64,000 nt of DNA from Bacteroidota bacterium. GTDB lineage: Bacteria > Bacteroidota > Rhodothermia > Rhodothermales > Bin80. The first letter of the stretch is position 1. Each line of letters opens with the position of its first letter. The stretch is taken from the NCBI GenBank assembly GCA_026708685.1, contig JAPOUL010000027.1:32149-96148 (forward strand). The letters run 5' to 3'. The translations under genes were made by a program, and so were the position numbers. Below are positions 48,381 to 57,832 of this stretch, piece after piece. Below the pieces are notes generated by a model that saw nothing but the letters and a program-made list of their open reading frames with translations, made no database searches and was not told where the DNA came from.

Positions 48381-48922
48381 TGGTGATTCTGGGTATTGAC
48401 CCTGGTTCGTCTCAGACGGGGTATGGAATTATTGATGCCTCCAATCATGTTCACGGTTATGGACTGATTTCATTGACGGGTGATCACATGGTTCGTATTC
48501 AGCAGATCTATCAGGAAATTACCAAGATAATACAGGAGTACAAGCCAACGACCTGTGCGATTGAAATGCCCGTCTACGGCAACAATCCACAGGCGATGCT
48601 AAAACTTGGCCGTGCTCAGGCAGCGGCTATGCTATCGGTATTGAATCAAGGGCTATCGGTGGCTCAGTATACTCCAAAAATGGTGAAGCGATCGGTCACC
48701 GGTAACGGAAATGCAAGCAAAGAACAGGTGGCTTATATGGTTAAGAGTCTCTTGAAGTTTAACACTTCAGAGGAAGCCATTTCACATGACATATCGGATG
48801 CACTCGCGGTTGCGGTGTGCCATCAGCAGCGGGAGTCAACGGGGGAAAAATCAGAAACTCCCCGTTACAGTGGATGGTCTGCCTTTGTTCGTGATAACCC
48901 TGATCGGGTAGCTCAAAAATAA
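48380..48922 (+). CDS. ruvC: Holliday junction resolvase RuvC
   Basis: 180 aa from ATG 48380, which shares a base with the yebC stop. Acidic catalytic residues: LGIDPGSSQTGYGII (first Asp), CAIEMPVYGNNPQAMLKLGRAQA (Glu) and the late HDISDALAVAVCH (two Asp). Resolves four-way junctions in recombination repair. ruvA/ruvB not in the window. Confidence 0.95.
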   Translation: MVILGIDPGSSQTGYGIIDASNHVHGYGLISLTGDHMVRIQQIYQEITKIIQEYKPTTCAIEMPVYGNNPQAMLKLGRAQAAAMLSVLNQGLSVAQYTPKMVKRSVTGNGNASKEQVAYMVKSLLKFNTSEEAISHDISDALAVAVCHQQRESTGEKSETPRYSGWSAFVRDNPDRVAQK

Positions 48923-48989
48923 TTAAATAAACAGAAACATTTGGGTTCAATAGGCGTTTAATCGTTTTTTCAACTAAATTCCTTTGATT

Positions 48990-49274
48990 GTGCCTAAAAA
49001 AAGAAAGAAGTCCAACCAGTTTCAACTTGATCAGCTTCCAGTGGTCCAAGTGTATCATTGGAAAAGTCGATCAAAACCTACCTTAAAAAAGGGTGAGCTT
49101 GTATATTACGGACCCTTTCCCGCTTCCTATGGAATTGGTGAGGTTCAGAATGTAACGAAAGGGCTCGCTGCAGTTGATTTTCGTGGTACTGGAACTGCTC
49201 AAGTGCATGAAGATGTGATCCATGAACGTTATCTAGTTCCCGTACCCGAAACCGTACTCAAAAAAGCAAGTTGA
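48990..49274 (+). CDS. Hypothetical basic protein
   Basis: 94 aa from GTG 48990 (a TTG lies 6 bases before). Basic head PKKRKKSNQF, then a small beta-rich region with LKKGELVYYGPFPASYGIGE and AAVDFRGTGTAQVHEDVI, which reads like a short SH3/KOW-type fold. Family not recognised. 61 bases after ruvC with a T-rich gap. Confidence 0.6.
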   Translation: MPKKRKKSNQFQLDQLPVVQVYHWKSRSKPTLKKGELVYYGPFPASYGIGEVQNVTKGLAAVDFRGTGTAQVHEDVIHERYLVPVPETVLKKAS

Positions 49275-49325
49275 TCTTGCAAAGCGGCGTTTGCTGTACG
49301 TCCGACATCTTGACATTCTTCTCTC

Positions 49326-50237
49326 ATGGGATCTCTGGTTCTCCGTGATGTGACCAAGCGTTTTGGACAAATCACGGCCGCTTCTGATATTTCACTGCGG
49401 GCTGATTCGGGGAGAATTCTCGGGTTGTTAGGACCTAATGGGGCGGGGAAGACGACGGTCATCCGCATCATCGCCAACATCCTGACTGCTGATGAGGGAA
49501 GCGTGACACTCAATGAACATGAGGTGGGTGCATGGAGTCAGGAGCAGATGGGCTATCTCCCCGAAGAGAGGGGACTCTACAAAAAAATCAAGGTTCAGGA
49601 CCAACTCCGTTATCTGGCTCAACTCAAGGGGATGCCGCGGATGGAGGCTATGGATCAAATTCAGTACTGGCTTGATCGTCTTGGGATAGAAAAATGGGGA
49701 GCCCGCAAGGTTCAGGATTTGTCCAAGGGGATGCAACAGAAAGTTCAGTTTATTGCTACGATTCTTGCACATCCCAAGTTGATTATTTTGGATGAACCCT
49801 TTAGTGGACTGGATCCAGTGAACTCGGAGTTGCTCTGTGACATCATTGCAGAGCTTAAGGAAAACGGTCGTATTATCCTATTGGCAAGCCACCGAATGGA
49901 TCAGGTTGAAAAGCTATGCGATGACATCTGCCTCATAGCGAAGGGAAAAATCCTGTTGAGTGGAGATCTCAGGGAGGTGAAGCGACGCTTCAAGCGTGAA
50001 AAACTCGCATTGGAATATACAGGTTCACTTCGATTACTGGATGAGTTGGAGAAAAAAGGAACTATACAATACCTTGAGCGAAGCGAAGATGGATGTATTC
50101 TGCATCTCTCGGATGGTTGCCATCCCAGAGATCTTCTGGAACAACTTCTTTTGGTGGACGGACTTGAGTTGTTTCGGTTTGAGCTGCTTCAACCGACCTT
50201 AAATGAAATTTTCATTCAAACCGTGGGAGATTCATGA
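49326..50237 (+). CDS. ABC exporter ATP-binding protein (NatA-like)
   Basis: 303 aa. Walker A LLGPNGAGKTT, Q-loop LPEERGLYKKIKV, signature LSKGMQQKVQFIATI, Walker B LIILDEPFSGLDP, H-loop ASHRMDQVEKLC. The LPEERGLY Q-loop and 70-residue C-terminal extension (DUF4162-like) are typical of the NatA/Na+ or drug exporter group. Overlaps the permease start by 4 bases. Confidence 0.92.
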   Translation: MGSLVLRDVTKRFGQITAASDISLRADSGRILGLLGPNGAGKTTVIRIIANILTADEGSVTLNEHEVGAWSQEQMGYLPEERGLYKKIKVQDQLRYLAQLKGMPRMEAMDQIQYWLDRLGIEKWGARKVQDLSKGMQQKVQFIATILAHPKLIILDEPFSGLDPVNSELLCDIIAELKENGRIILLASHRMDQVEKLCDDICLIAKGKILLSGDLREVKRRFKREKLALEYTGSLRLLDELEKKGTIQYLERSEDGCILHLSDGCHPRDLLEQLLLVDGLELFRFELLQPTLNEIFIQTVGDS

Positions 50238-51571
50238 TGAGCCGTAAGAGTCTCTTGATTATGCGCAATGAATGTTGGCGGCGTGTGACCTCAAGGACGT
50301 TTATCCTAACGACACTCCTTGGACCTGCACTCCTTGTGGGGCTACTCGCTCTAGTCATCATTGGAGTGTCTTCATCCATTGGCGATGAGTTTGGAGGAAA
50401 GAATGAGTCTTTGCGTATTGCCATTATAGATAAGACCGGAGTCCTTGGAGATCAAATGATCCGTGAAAATGATGGGAACCATGTACTTTTTCATTTTGAT
50501 GGAGATCATGATTCAGCCGTTGAAGATGCCGTATCAAGCCGTATGGATGCCTTTATTCTCATCCCCGAAACCATCATCTCTGGAACAGGTCAACCCGTTC
50601 TCTATTCTTTTCAGGATAGGGGATTTCGAGTTCAGCTTGAACTGGCAGGAATCATTGAGCGATCTCTGAAGGATCATCTTTTGTTGGAGGCCAATGTAAC
50701 CGATGATATTCGTGCGATTCTTGACCGCTCGGTCGGACTGGATTTTGCTCTAACAGGGTATGAGGATGCCCAATCCACAGCGAACTCTTCATTGGATGTT
50801 GATGCTACCACGGATGATGTAGGCATCGTCATGATGGGGACAATCCTCGCGTTGATGATGTATATGACGATTCTGATATACGGTACATTGATTATGTATG
50901 GGGTTATTGAAGAACGGTCTACAAGGGTGGTCGAAATCATTGTTTCATCGGTTCGTCCGATCGATTTGATGATGGGAAAGGTTTTGGGCATAGGCTTGGT
51001 TGGCTTGATTCAGATGCTCACATGGCTTCTGATCATCATCGGCGGCCTGGTCTTCGCTTCGCCAATTGTCGGACTGTTTGTTGATCCTGCCATGGTGGAT
51101 GCCAGCAGTCAGGAGGTTCTGTCATCAATTGATCTCATTTTATCTGAATTATCCATACAACTTGTGATGGCGATTGTAGTGTACTTCATCGGAGGATATC
51201 TCATGTACGGTGGATTGCTTGCGGCTGTTGGCTCTATGGTAGATTCTCCCCAAGATGCCCAGACACTGCTCATACCCGTGATCATTCCTATCATGGCACC
51301 AATGATGTTTTTATCTGTGATCCTACTGAGCCCAAACGGGGCGATCTCCATGGGTCTTTCGTTGTTTCCCCTCACATCGCCTGTAACCATGGCGGTTCGT
51401 TTGGCCATTGGGTCGGTTCCCGTTTGGCAACTGTTGATATCGCTGGCATCACTGATCGTATCTGTATTTGGGGCAATATGGGTGAGTGCTCAAATTTACA
51501 GGTCTAGTATTTTGATGTATGGTAAGAAGCCGTCGTTAAAAACAGTGTTCACCTACCTCAAAACGTGTTGA
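50234..51571 (+). CDS. ABC-2 type permease (NatB-like)
   Basis: 445 aa. One helix near the N terminus, a large extracytoplasmic domain (about 50-210) and five or six C-terminal helices (GTILALMMYMTILIYGTLIM, VLGIGLVGLIQMLTWLLIII, LLIPVIIPIMAPMMF). The conserved ERSTRVVEIIVSSVRPIDLM precedes the membrane part. Partner of the preceding ATPase; substrate unknown. 3' end overlaps the convergent ogt by 14 bases. Confidence 0.88.
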   Translation: MMSRKSLLIMRNECWRRVTSRTFILTTLLGPALLVGLLALVIIGVSSSIGDEFGGKNESLRIAIIDKTGVLGDQMIRENDGNHVLFHFDGDHDSAVEDAVSSRMDAFILIPETIISGTGQPVLYSFQDRGFRVQLELAGIIERSLKDHLLLEANVTDDIRAILDRSVGLDFALTGYEDAQSTANSSLDVDATTDDVGIVMMGTILALMMYMTILIYGTLIMYGVIEERSTRVVEIIVSSVRPIDLMMGKVLGIGLVGLIQMLTWLLIIIGGLVFASPIVGLFVDPAMVDASSQEVLSSIDLILSELSIQLVMAIVVYFIGGYLMYGGLLAAVGSMVDSPQDAQTLLIPVIIPIMAPMMFLSVILLSPNGAISMGLSLFPLTSPVTMAVRLAIGSVPVWQLLISLASLIVSVFGAIWVSAQIYRSSILMYGKKPSLKTVFTYLKTC

Positions 51572-52058
51572 AGAGGTTGGGTTGTGCCTTCTTGGCTTCC
51601 AAATTCAGAAGAACCTCCTTGGCATGAACTCCACCAAGGTATCCCGTGAGACGACCGTTGGATCCAATGACGCGATGACAGGGACATAGAATGGGAATTG
51701 GATTCAAGCCCACTGCATGTCCAACAGCCCGTGCCAACTGTGGATTACCAAGTTGATGAGCCAGTTGACCATAAGAGCGTGTTTCTCCATATGGTATGGC
51801 ATTGACTGCATTCCACACTCGCTTTTGAAATGCAGTTCCTTGTTGATCAAGTCGGATAGAGAAGGTTGTTAGATCACCATCAAAGTATGCTTCAAGTTCA
51901 TCCCTTGCCTGCTGAAACCGCGTTTGCTCCGACTCATCGGAGCGAAAGCGTCCAAACTGTAGACGCATAAGTCCACGAGTGGAAAAGACCAGTGTTAGCG
52001 GTCCTACGGGCGAATCTTCTATGACAAAGTTTGTCATGACAGGTGGGACATTAACCAT
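51558..52058 (-). CDS. ogt: Methylated-DNA-protein cysteine methyltransferase
   Basis: 166 aa suicide repair enzyme for O6-methylguanine. The active site LCPCHRVIGSNGRL puts the acceptor Cys at 127; the DNA-binding helix AFQKRVWNAVNAIPYGETRS and ARAVGHAVGLNPIPI are intact. A second ATG seven codons in is an alternative start. Short N-terminal domain of the Ogt type, no AraC fusion. Confidence 0.93.
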   Translation of the reverse strand: MVNVPPVMTNFVIEDSPVGPLTLVFSTRGLMRLQFGRFRSDESEQTRFQQARDELEAYFDGDLTTFSIRLDQQGTAFQKRVWNAVNAIPYGETRSYGQLAHQLGNPQLARAVGHAVGLNPIPILCPCHRVIGSNGRLTGYLGGVHAKEVLLNLEAKKAQPNLFNTF

Positions 52059-52111
52059 TGGAAGTGCGTTAAAGTGTGGTAGTATGATTCAGTTATAATA
52101 TACATTCCTAC

Positions 52112-53401
52112 ATGGAAACAAACATCTACGAGACGGGGGATATGGTCCGCGTTCTTGAGATTAAAGCGGATGCCTCGGATCTCGAAACGGATGTTCGGCT
52201 TGCGGTGAAGAAGTTTCGCACATCTGTAAGGATTCCAGGATTTCGTCCGGGGCATATACCCGTAAACCTGATCCGTCGCAGGTATGCAAAAAATATTGAG
52301 CAATACGTTGTGGAGAATCTTCTCAAGGAAGTGTGGGAGGATTTTGTCGATTCAAATAAACAGTACACATTGGTTGGTAAGAGTAAAGAAGTTAAGCGTG
52401 AGTATGCCTTAGACCAAGATCTACTGATACATGTGGAATTTTATGTGGCTCCGCAGATACGACTCAAGGATCTCTCTGGACAGATCCTTCGAATCCCCCG
52501 GTTTCATATAAGTGATCAACATATTGATTTTTACATCAAAAAACGGCTGGTTTCACACATCAAACCACGGCCCCTCACATCGCTTGAACGAATTGGAGAT
52601 CCACAAGATGGTCTTTTTGATCAGGTCACTTTTCAAAAATTTGAAGTTGATCAAGCATCTGACCAGATGATGATCGGAGGAGATTCAGTTCAGCGGCATT
52701 TCTTTGATTATGCATCGTATATTGATGCTGATCAATCAGAAAACGACAAGTTACGTGATTTATTTAAGGGAAAATCTGTGGGTGATCGTGTCAAGATCGA
52801 AAAAGACGGTGCCCAGAAACAAATCCATGTGCCGGACTCAGCTCTCTCAGTGTATGATGTCAGGATTGTTGAGGCACTTCGCTACGATTGGCCAGAGATT
52901 GATGATGAATGGGCACGTCGGATCAGTAGAGATGATGTTGATTCTGCGGATGCATTGCAATCATGGGTGAAAGAGTATTTAGAAGAGGAGTTTCATCTGG
53001 TAACCCTAAACCTCTTGGAGTTTGCACTGAAAAGGCGTATGTTTGATTTACATCCATTCTCTCTTCCTGACAATTATCTTGAAGCGTTCTACAATTTGGA
53101 ACACACAGAAATAGATGGTCACAATATGGCTCTCATACGTTTATCCTCAAATATTCAGTGGGATTTTATGGCCAATGCCATTGAGGAAGATCTGAAGGAG
53201 CTTCCAGTCCCAGAAGAATACGACTCCAAGAGGATGGGCATTAAACTTCTAGACAGCGTTCATCCCGATCGAGATGAGATTCTCAATAAACTGTTATCTC
53301 AGTTTAGTTTAGAATATACTGATGTTCCTAAAGACTCACGTGATTATTTCCATCAAGTTGAGTATCTGACGAAAACTGCGTCGAAAGCTCCAGCCCCTTA
53401 A
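52112..53401 (+). CDS. tig: Trigger factor, peptidyl-prolyl isomerase
   Basis: 429-aa ribosome-associated chaperone. Ribosome-binding loop GFRPGHIP (bacterial GFRxGKxP) at about 49-56; central FKBP-like domain partly degenerate; C-terminal helical arms. AT-type upstream sequence with TATAAT at about 52095 and start 54 bases after the ogt start (divergent). Followed 32 bases later by clpP, the classical tig-clpP order. Confidence 0.9.
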   Translation: METNIYETGDMVRVLEIKADASDLETDVRLAVKKFRTSVRIPGFRPGHIPVNLIRRRYAKNIEQYVVENLLKEVWEDFVDSNKQYTLVGKSKEVKREYALDQDLLIHVEFYVAPQIRLKDLSGQILRIPRFHISDQHIDFYIKKRLVSHIKPRPLTSLERIGDPQDGLFDQVTFQKFEVDQASDQMMIGGDSVQRHFFDYASYIDADQSENDKLRDLFKGKSVGDRVKIEKDGAQKQIHVPDSALSVYDVRIVEALRYDWPEIDDEWARRISRDDVDSADALQSWVKEYLEEEFHLVTLNLLEFALKRRMFDLHPFSLPDNYLEAFYNLEHTEIDGHNMALIRLSSNIQWDFMANAIEEDLKELPVPEEYDSKRMGIKLLDSVHPDRDEILNKLLSQFSLEYTDVPKDSRDYFHQVEYLTKTASKAPAP

Positions 53402-53433
53402 TCCTTTCTTCATTTACCATTCGTTTTGATCCT

Positions 53434-54120
53434 ATGATTGCCGATTTCATTAAGTTTTCAAAGAGTCTCCAGTTCCCAGAGAGCATCTATACCAAGGGTC
53501 TGGGAGATCAATCTGTGAACACACTTGTTCCTATGGTGGTTGAGCAGACCTCAAGAGGTGAGCGTGCCTACGATATCTTCAGTCGTCTCCTGAAAGATCG
53601 TATCATCATGTTGGGTACCCCGATCAATGATGTCGTAGCCAACCTTGCGATTGCTCAACTCTTGTTTCTTACGGGTGAGGATCCTGAACGGGATATTAAC
53701 ATCTATATCAACTCACCGGGCGGTATGGTCTACAGCGGTTTAGGGGTCTATGACACGATCCAATTTGTCGCGTGCCCTGTTGCTACGATTTGCGTGGGAT
53801 TAGCCGCATCCTTAGGATCCGTTCTTCTTTCATCTGGAGCAAAAGGTCAAAGGGCTTCCCTACCGAATTCTCGTATCATGCTCCATCAACCGTTAGGCGG
53901 AGCCCAAGGGCAGGCATCGGACATTGAAATTCAGGCACGAGAAATTTTGTGGTTGAAACAGCGTCTCTACGAAATTCTTTCAGAGCACACGGGTAAAGAT
54001 GTGGAAACGATTTCAAAGGATGCTGATCGAGACTACTGGCTCAGTGCAAAAGAAGCACAAAAGTATGGATTGATTGACAATATATTGAGTCCACAGGAGG
54101 TCTCAGGCAAGAAGAAGTAG
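53434..54120 (+). CDS. clpP: ATP-dependent Clp protease proteolytic subunit
   Basis: 228-aa serine protease. Catalytic Ser126 in [11 protein letters not shown], His151 in [20 protein letters not shown], Asp in the [11 protein letters not shown] block; oligomer motif [19 protein letters not shown]-terminal pro-segment of about 25 residues. No clpX follows; a convergent tRNA starts 2 bases past the stop. Confidence 0.96.
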   Translation: MIADFIKFSKSLQFPESIYTKGLGDQSVNTLVPMVVEQTSRGERAYDIFSRLLKDRIIMLGTPINDVVANLAIAQLLFLTGEDPERDINIYINSPGGMVYSGLGVYDTIQFVACPVATICVGLAASLGSVLLSSGAKGQRASLPNSRIMLHQPLGGAQGQASDIEIQAREILWLKQRLYEILSEHTGKDVETISKDADRDYWLSAKEAQKYGLIDNILSPQEVSGKKK

Positions 54121-54122
54121 GG

Positions 54123-54195
54123 TACCGCGTACGGGATTTGAACCCGTGTTACCGGCGTGAGAGGCCGGCGTCCTTGACCCCTAGACGAACGCGGC
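54123..54195 (-). tRNA. tRNA-Glu (anticodon CUC)
   Basis: 73-nt cloverleaf on the minus strand: acceptor GCCGCGT/ACGCGGT, D-arm TCGTCTAGGGGTCAAGGA, anticodon loop CTCTCAC (CTC, reads GAG), T-loop TTCAAAT, discriminator A. No CCA encoded. Convergent with clpP. Confidence 0.95.
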
Positions 54196-54291
54196 GAAGG
54201 GTTATTTTACGTATACAGGTCATTTTTGGTTGCCGTATCATTGATCTATGGGTAGGGGAAGTCTTTCAGCAGGAATGTCATGAAAAGACTA

Positions 54292-54326
54292 CACTAGTAC
54301 ACAATCATCCTGTTGGTGTACTAGTG
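54292..54326. repeat. 10-bp perfect inverted repeat, 15-base spacer
   Basis: CACTAGTACA (54292-54301) and TGTACTAGTG (54317-54326). No U tract follows on either strand, so an operator or recombination site is as likely as a hairpin. Lies in the tRNA-Glu to methyltransferase gap. Confidence 0.6.
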
Positions 54327-54370
54327 AAATGATGCCAACTGCAATAGAAATCGTCTCACTGGTTTGTTGA

Positions 54371-54631
54371 TCAGTGCATGAATTCTACATCAGTGAACCT
54401 GTTGAGATAGAATGGTTCAGAGTCAAGAAACATTTGCTCATGGATTATGTTGGAATTCATATCCTTTGGGACTTGATTTTGTCCTGCGTACATCCATTGA
54501 CAGGAACCATCCAGTTGAGGAGGATCTGAGGCACATGTATATTTTTTGAATGAATTTTGTGTTCCGTTCGGTGTGCAGATTGTCTCGCAAAAGTGTGACA
54601 ATATAAATGCAACAACTGAAGATTTTTCCAC
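54371..54631 (-). CDS. Possible small Cys-containing protein
   Basis: 86 aa: SVVAFILSHFCETICTPNGT, then KYTCASDPPQLDGSCQWMY with Cys, and an acidic end. The protein reads as plausible exported or remnant sequence but the head overlaps the methyltransferase start by 25 bases divergently. No family recognised; may be a shadow. Confidence 0.25.
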   Translation of the reverse strand: MEKSSVVAFILSHFCETICTPNGTQNSFKKYTCASDPPQLDGSCQWMYAGQNQVPKDMNSNIIHEQMFLDSEPFYLNRFTDVEFMH

Positions 54632-55557
54632 TTGCTGATCAAGGGCATGGATCTAAGAATTTAGTTCAAAAACCGTCCCTTTCTTTCAGCGAGACTGCAT
54701 CTGTGACTGTAAACCATCCAGTGTTTCATTGTCAATCTTCTGAAAAGATGGAGCAGTGCGAGGATAATTCAATTGCTCTGACGGTCACATCTCCACCCTA
54801 CTGGGATGCAATCGACTATGACAGACATCAGGTAAAGAATGAAGATGGACAACAGGCATGGTACAGAGAGCGTGCCTATTCTCAATTCGGCGATTCGATT
54901 GAGTCCTATCTTGACAATATAGAGTCTGTTTTTAGGGAGGTGAAAAGGGTCACTTTAGACGGGGGTTTTTGTGCCATCGTCATAGGCACTCTGTTGCAAA
55001 ACGGACATCACTATCCTCTGCCTATGTTGATCACCCCAAGAATGATGAACATAGGATGGGAATTTCATCAGGATATTATCTGGAATAAGGTGACTGGAGG
55101 AGTCAAGCGTGCTGGTTCCTATATCCAGCATCAAAAATCGGGTTATTACTACCCAAACATTATGACAGAGTATATCCTTGTTTTTCGTAAGCCGGGTGAA
55201 AAACGAAGGGGAAATAGTGAATCGCACCCGATTGACACGGTATTCAAGTATGATGTTGCCAACAATGTGTGGCATATTGCACCTGTCCCACCAAGAACGA
55301 TTGATCATCCGTGCCCCTATCCTCTTGAGCTGGTTCGCCGATTAATCTTGCTGTATTTAGACGAAGGAGATACTGTACTGGATCCTTTTCTCGGGAGCGG
55401 TCAAACTGCATTGGCAGCATTTAAGCTGAATCGGGGGTGCATAGGATACGACATTGAACAAAAATACATAGATCTTTCTACGGATCGAATAGCGAATCCT
55501 CCCGCCGAAAGGCCTTTCAATCTCATTGCAAAGTTTGATAAAATTCCTACAAGATGA
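54607..55557 (+). CDS. DNA methyltransferase, N4-cytosine type (SPPYW)
   Basis: 316 aa. Catalytic motif SPPYW at 62-66, preceded by SIALTVT; SAM motif I DPFLGSGQTALAA from residue 259. Motif IV before motif I is the beta-class order; SPPYW favours N4-cytosine. The DRHQVKNEDG and YYPNIMTEYILVFRKPG blocks are typical of small site-specific methylases. Directly after it the partner gene is broken (55560-56202), so the methylase is probably orphan. Confidence 0.88.
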   Translation: MQQLKIFPLADQGHGSKNLVQKPSLSFSETASVTVNHPVFHCQSSEKMEQCEDNSIALTVTSPPYWDAIDYDRHQVKNEDGQQAWYRERAYSQFGDSIESYLDNIESVFREVKRVTLDGGFCAIVIGTLLQNGHHYPLPMLITPRMMNIGWEFHQDIIWNKVTGGVKRAGSYIQHQKSGYYYPNIMTEYILVFRKPGEKRRGNSESHPIDTVFKYDVANNVWHIAPVPPRTIDHPCPYPLELVRRLILLYLDEGDTVLDPFLGSGQTALAAFKLNRGCIGYDIEQKYIDLSTDRIANPPAERPFNLIAKFDKIPTR

Positions 55558-55559
55558 TG

Positions 55560-56202
55560 CAATTTACTCACTGAGCGTAGAGTATTTGAGAGATTACGTG
55601 GACACTGCACAGAGACTGCTAAAAATGAATTTGAAAGAGCATCTGAAGAGTTGATTCTTTCCTACAACACTACAATTCCAGAAAATAGATTTATAGTTGG
55701 TGGCACAATGGATGTATTTGTTCTCTTCTAGTTTTCTGGCGTTCACAATTCCCTGTGGGGAAGAATCTCACGGAGATGATATCCTCATTCCCAATGATGA
55801 GAAATTTTGTGCAAGGGATCTTTTGCTACTGGCTGGTCGGCTGTTGGATTGATTAATCTTAGGGGAAGGGGATATCGAAAGTGGTAGCATGCTACTTTAT
55901 TTATGCGATCTGGTATAGGAATTGTGTACGGAGATCTTTCAATGGTTGATTCAAAAGAAATCAAAAATCCAGGAGACCAAGTTACACTGTCTGGCAAAGC
56001 ATTACGAAATCTATGCAATGATCCATCCAATGTATTATCGCTTCGTATCCCTTTCAAGCCGCCTACCGAATCTACGGGGGAAATCAAGGTGGCAAGTAGA
56101 AGCGTGGCTATGGAAGTTTTGAGGAATACCGATTCTTCTGAATTGCTCAGGGTTTCGGATCAATTGTTTTATCTCTCTAAATCCGTCCAATCTGATCAAT
56201 GA
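55560..56202 (+). pseudogene. Decayed partner gene of the methyltransferase (likely endonuclease)
   Basis: Starting just after the methylase stop, one frame reads NLLTERRVFERLRGHCTETA then EFERASEELILSYNTTIPEN and VGGTMDVFVLF to a TAG; another gives AFTIPCGEESHGDDILIPND; the last open part from 55903 reads MRSGIGIVYGDLSMVDSKEI, SGKALRNLCNDPSNVLSLRI to 56202. The pieces fit one gene of about 210 codons with at least two frameshifts or stops. Location right behind an R-M methylase suggests the restriction nuclease; no catalytic motif is firmly recognisable. Confidence 0.55.
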
Positions 56203-56482
56203 ATGTATAGAAGTGGAGCCGTTTACAAAACTTCCGAGTCAATTCTAAAAAGTGCGTCACAGGAAGTCAACCAATACTGAAAACTAGTTTGAATCATGTC
56301 AAGTTGAATGAGTGTGATTTTAAATGTCGTAGAATAGTGTAGATTTGGGTGAAGTAATATTGTGGACAATAGTAGAACTATATGATCATTTACAGAATAT
56401 AGAGGCTTTAGCACACCTCTAAATTTTCAGCGAAAATTCAGCGAGAAATTGACGCTTTTTTGTCTTTTTTCAGAACAATGAG

Positions 56483-56504
56483 GCTCCACCGATTATGGTG
56501 GAGC
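56483..56504 (-). terminator. Hairpin downstream of the small membrane-protein operon
   Basis: 8-bp stem GCTCCACC (56483-56490) with GGTGGAGC (56497-56504), 6-base loop, 36 bases past the stop of the 59-aa gene on the minus strand. No U run on either side. Confidence 0.35.
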
Positions 56505-56539
56505 ATCCCAAAACAAATCTACAAGTATGGTGAAAAGCC

Positions 56540-56719
56540 TTATGCCTCGGCTTTATCCAAGTGGGCAGATTCTTCCTCAATTGGCCTTTGACGCTTGAAA
56601 AGAGATCGTTCGTAACGCCGCTTGCGCTCCTTGGGCATACCTACAAAATCAGCCGTGATCCACAGAAAAAAGAACCATGCATAAGCCCCCCACGCATACC
56701 CTCCTACATTGTCCATCAT
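56540..56719 (-). CDS. 59-aa membrane protein, third gene of Cys-rich lipoprotein operon
   Basis: Begins MMDNVGGYAWGAYAWFFFLW, one aromatic-rich helix, then a strongly basic segment (PKERKRRYERSLFKRQRP) and an acidic end. The GAYAW helix with a basic tail recalls CcmD-like small proteins of cytochrome c maturation, but this is only a topology resemblance. It follows the 79-aa gene by 32 bases. The codon use and frame are clean, so it is probably a real gene. Confidence 0.6.
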   Translation of the reverse strand: MMDNVGGYAWGAYAWFFFLWITADFVGMPKERKRRYERSLFKRQRPIEEESAHLDKAEA

Positions 56720-56751
56720 AAGCCCAATGAGGGAAAAACCGCTGCTGCAAG

Positions 56752-56991
56752 TTATCCCGAAGCTCCATGCTGGACTAAGCGTTCAATCTTTTTGCTGAAG
56801 GGAAAATATAGATACATAGTGGCCATTAAAATGATCGTGACCAGTGCTCCCCATAGCAGATCTGTGACTGTTCCACTGTAGGGATTACCATCTCGGCCAA
56901 GATTATCTCGGCCAATCTCTGCCCAATAGAAAACAAAACTGCCTAAGGGAATCACTGCGGAAAGCCAAAATTTATATAGTCGCTCCTTCAT
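56752..56991 (-). CDS. 79-aa two-helix membrane protein
   Basis: Two helices (LYKFWLSAVIPLGSFVFYW and LLWGALVTIILMATMYLYF) flank a short charged loop with EIGRDNLGRDGNPYSGT. Its ATG overlaps the TAA of the extended Cys-rich frame (TAATG), which argues for translational coupling with that gene. Family not recognised. Confidence 0.65.
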   Translation of the reverse strand: MKERLYKFWLSAVIPLGSFVFYWAEIGRDNLGRDGNPYSGTVTDLLWGALVTIILMATMYLYFPFSKKIERLVQHGASG

Positions 56992-57719
56992 TACTGAGGT
57001 TTTGGAAATTGGTCATTGCATTTACGAATACACAACTCTTCGCTAGTACGATTCGCATTTATACCCTGATAAGCATCCCAAGCAACCTTTGAGATACAAC
57101 CAGCCTTAACTATTGAGACCCCTAAGAGCCCACCGAGATTGGGTTTTTTAATCAAAGCTCTGGCGGCAGCGGCACCACATAATACAGCCTCGCCCGCAGC
57201 CCATGCACCCGTCTAAGTATCGTCTTGATGCCTTGTCTCCTCGCACCGACTCGTACAATCTGACAGCGATTTGCAGTCTGGACAATTTGCACCGCTAAAA
57301 CTGGAATTTCCCACCCTCTGACTTAGTTCCTCTTTGATCTCCTCAATTGATTGTCCTTCCGAATCGGCGGCAATCTCAAGACCAGCCTTAATAAATTCAA
57401 ATACTTGTGCCATCGGGCCGTCATATTGGGCAAGTTCAATGGCTAAGCGATTTGCTTCCACATCAGCAACCGAATCAATTTCTAATGATTTTCCATATTT
57501 CGATACAATCTCCATCCAGAGTTCACGGTAGCGTTCCACTAATTCCGGTGGTTCGGGGTTGGCATTTGGCGGGGTGAGTTCAAGCTGTTGATCCTTATCG
57601 GGGATCTGGAGCTCAACATCCAGAATAGATGAATCATTACAACCGGCGATCAATCGCCCGAAGGCTATAATATACAGGGGCGATAGGGTCTTTAAGCCCA
57701 AATGAACAAAGTGTATCAT
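56991..57719 (-). pseudogene. Cys-rich lipoprotein gene with in-frame TAG
   Basis: From 57719 the first part (168 aa) has a hydrophobic leader with lipobox LIAGC, a Pro-rich stretch, a long amphipathic helical region (RELWMEIVSKYGKSLEID, AQVFEFIKAGLEIAAD) and C-x-x-C plus C-x-x-x-C pairs (NCPDCKSLSDCTSRC). A TAG at 57213-57215 ends it, but the same frame continues 73 codons with AVLCGAAAARALIKKPNLGG, VKAGCISKVAWDAY and ELCIRKCNDQF to a TAA that overlaps the next ATG. The extension carries four more Cys, so the full product would be about 242 aa. Either the TAG is a nonsense mutation or a sequence error. Function unknown. Confidence 0.6.
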
Positions 57720-57832
57720 GATTTATCTTGTATTTTAGTGAAAGATGGGGAATTATATCGGTAAGTGACAAAAATTGTACCATTCTGTTTGAGAGAGTAT
57801 AATCACAGACACAATAGGATAGACTGTGAATC

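Noticed and set aside
54371..54631. 86-aa minus frame as restriction-system control protein
   Set aside because: No helix-turn-helix is visible and Cys-rich content does not fit C proteins; listed only as a low-confidence frame.
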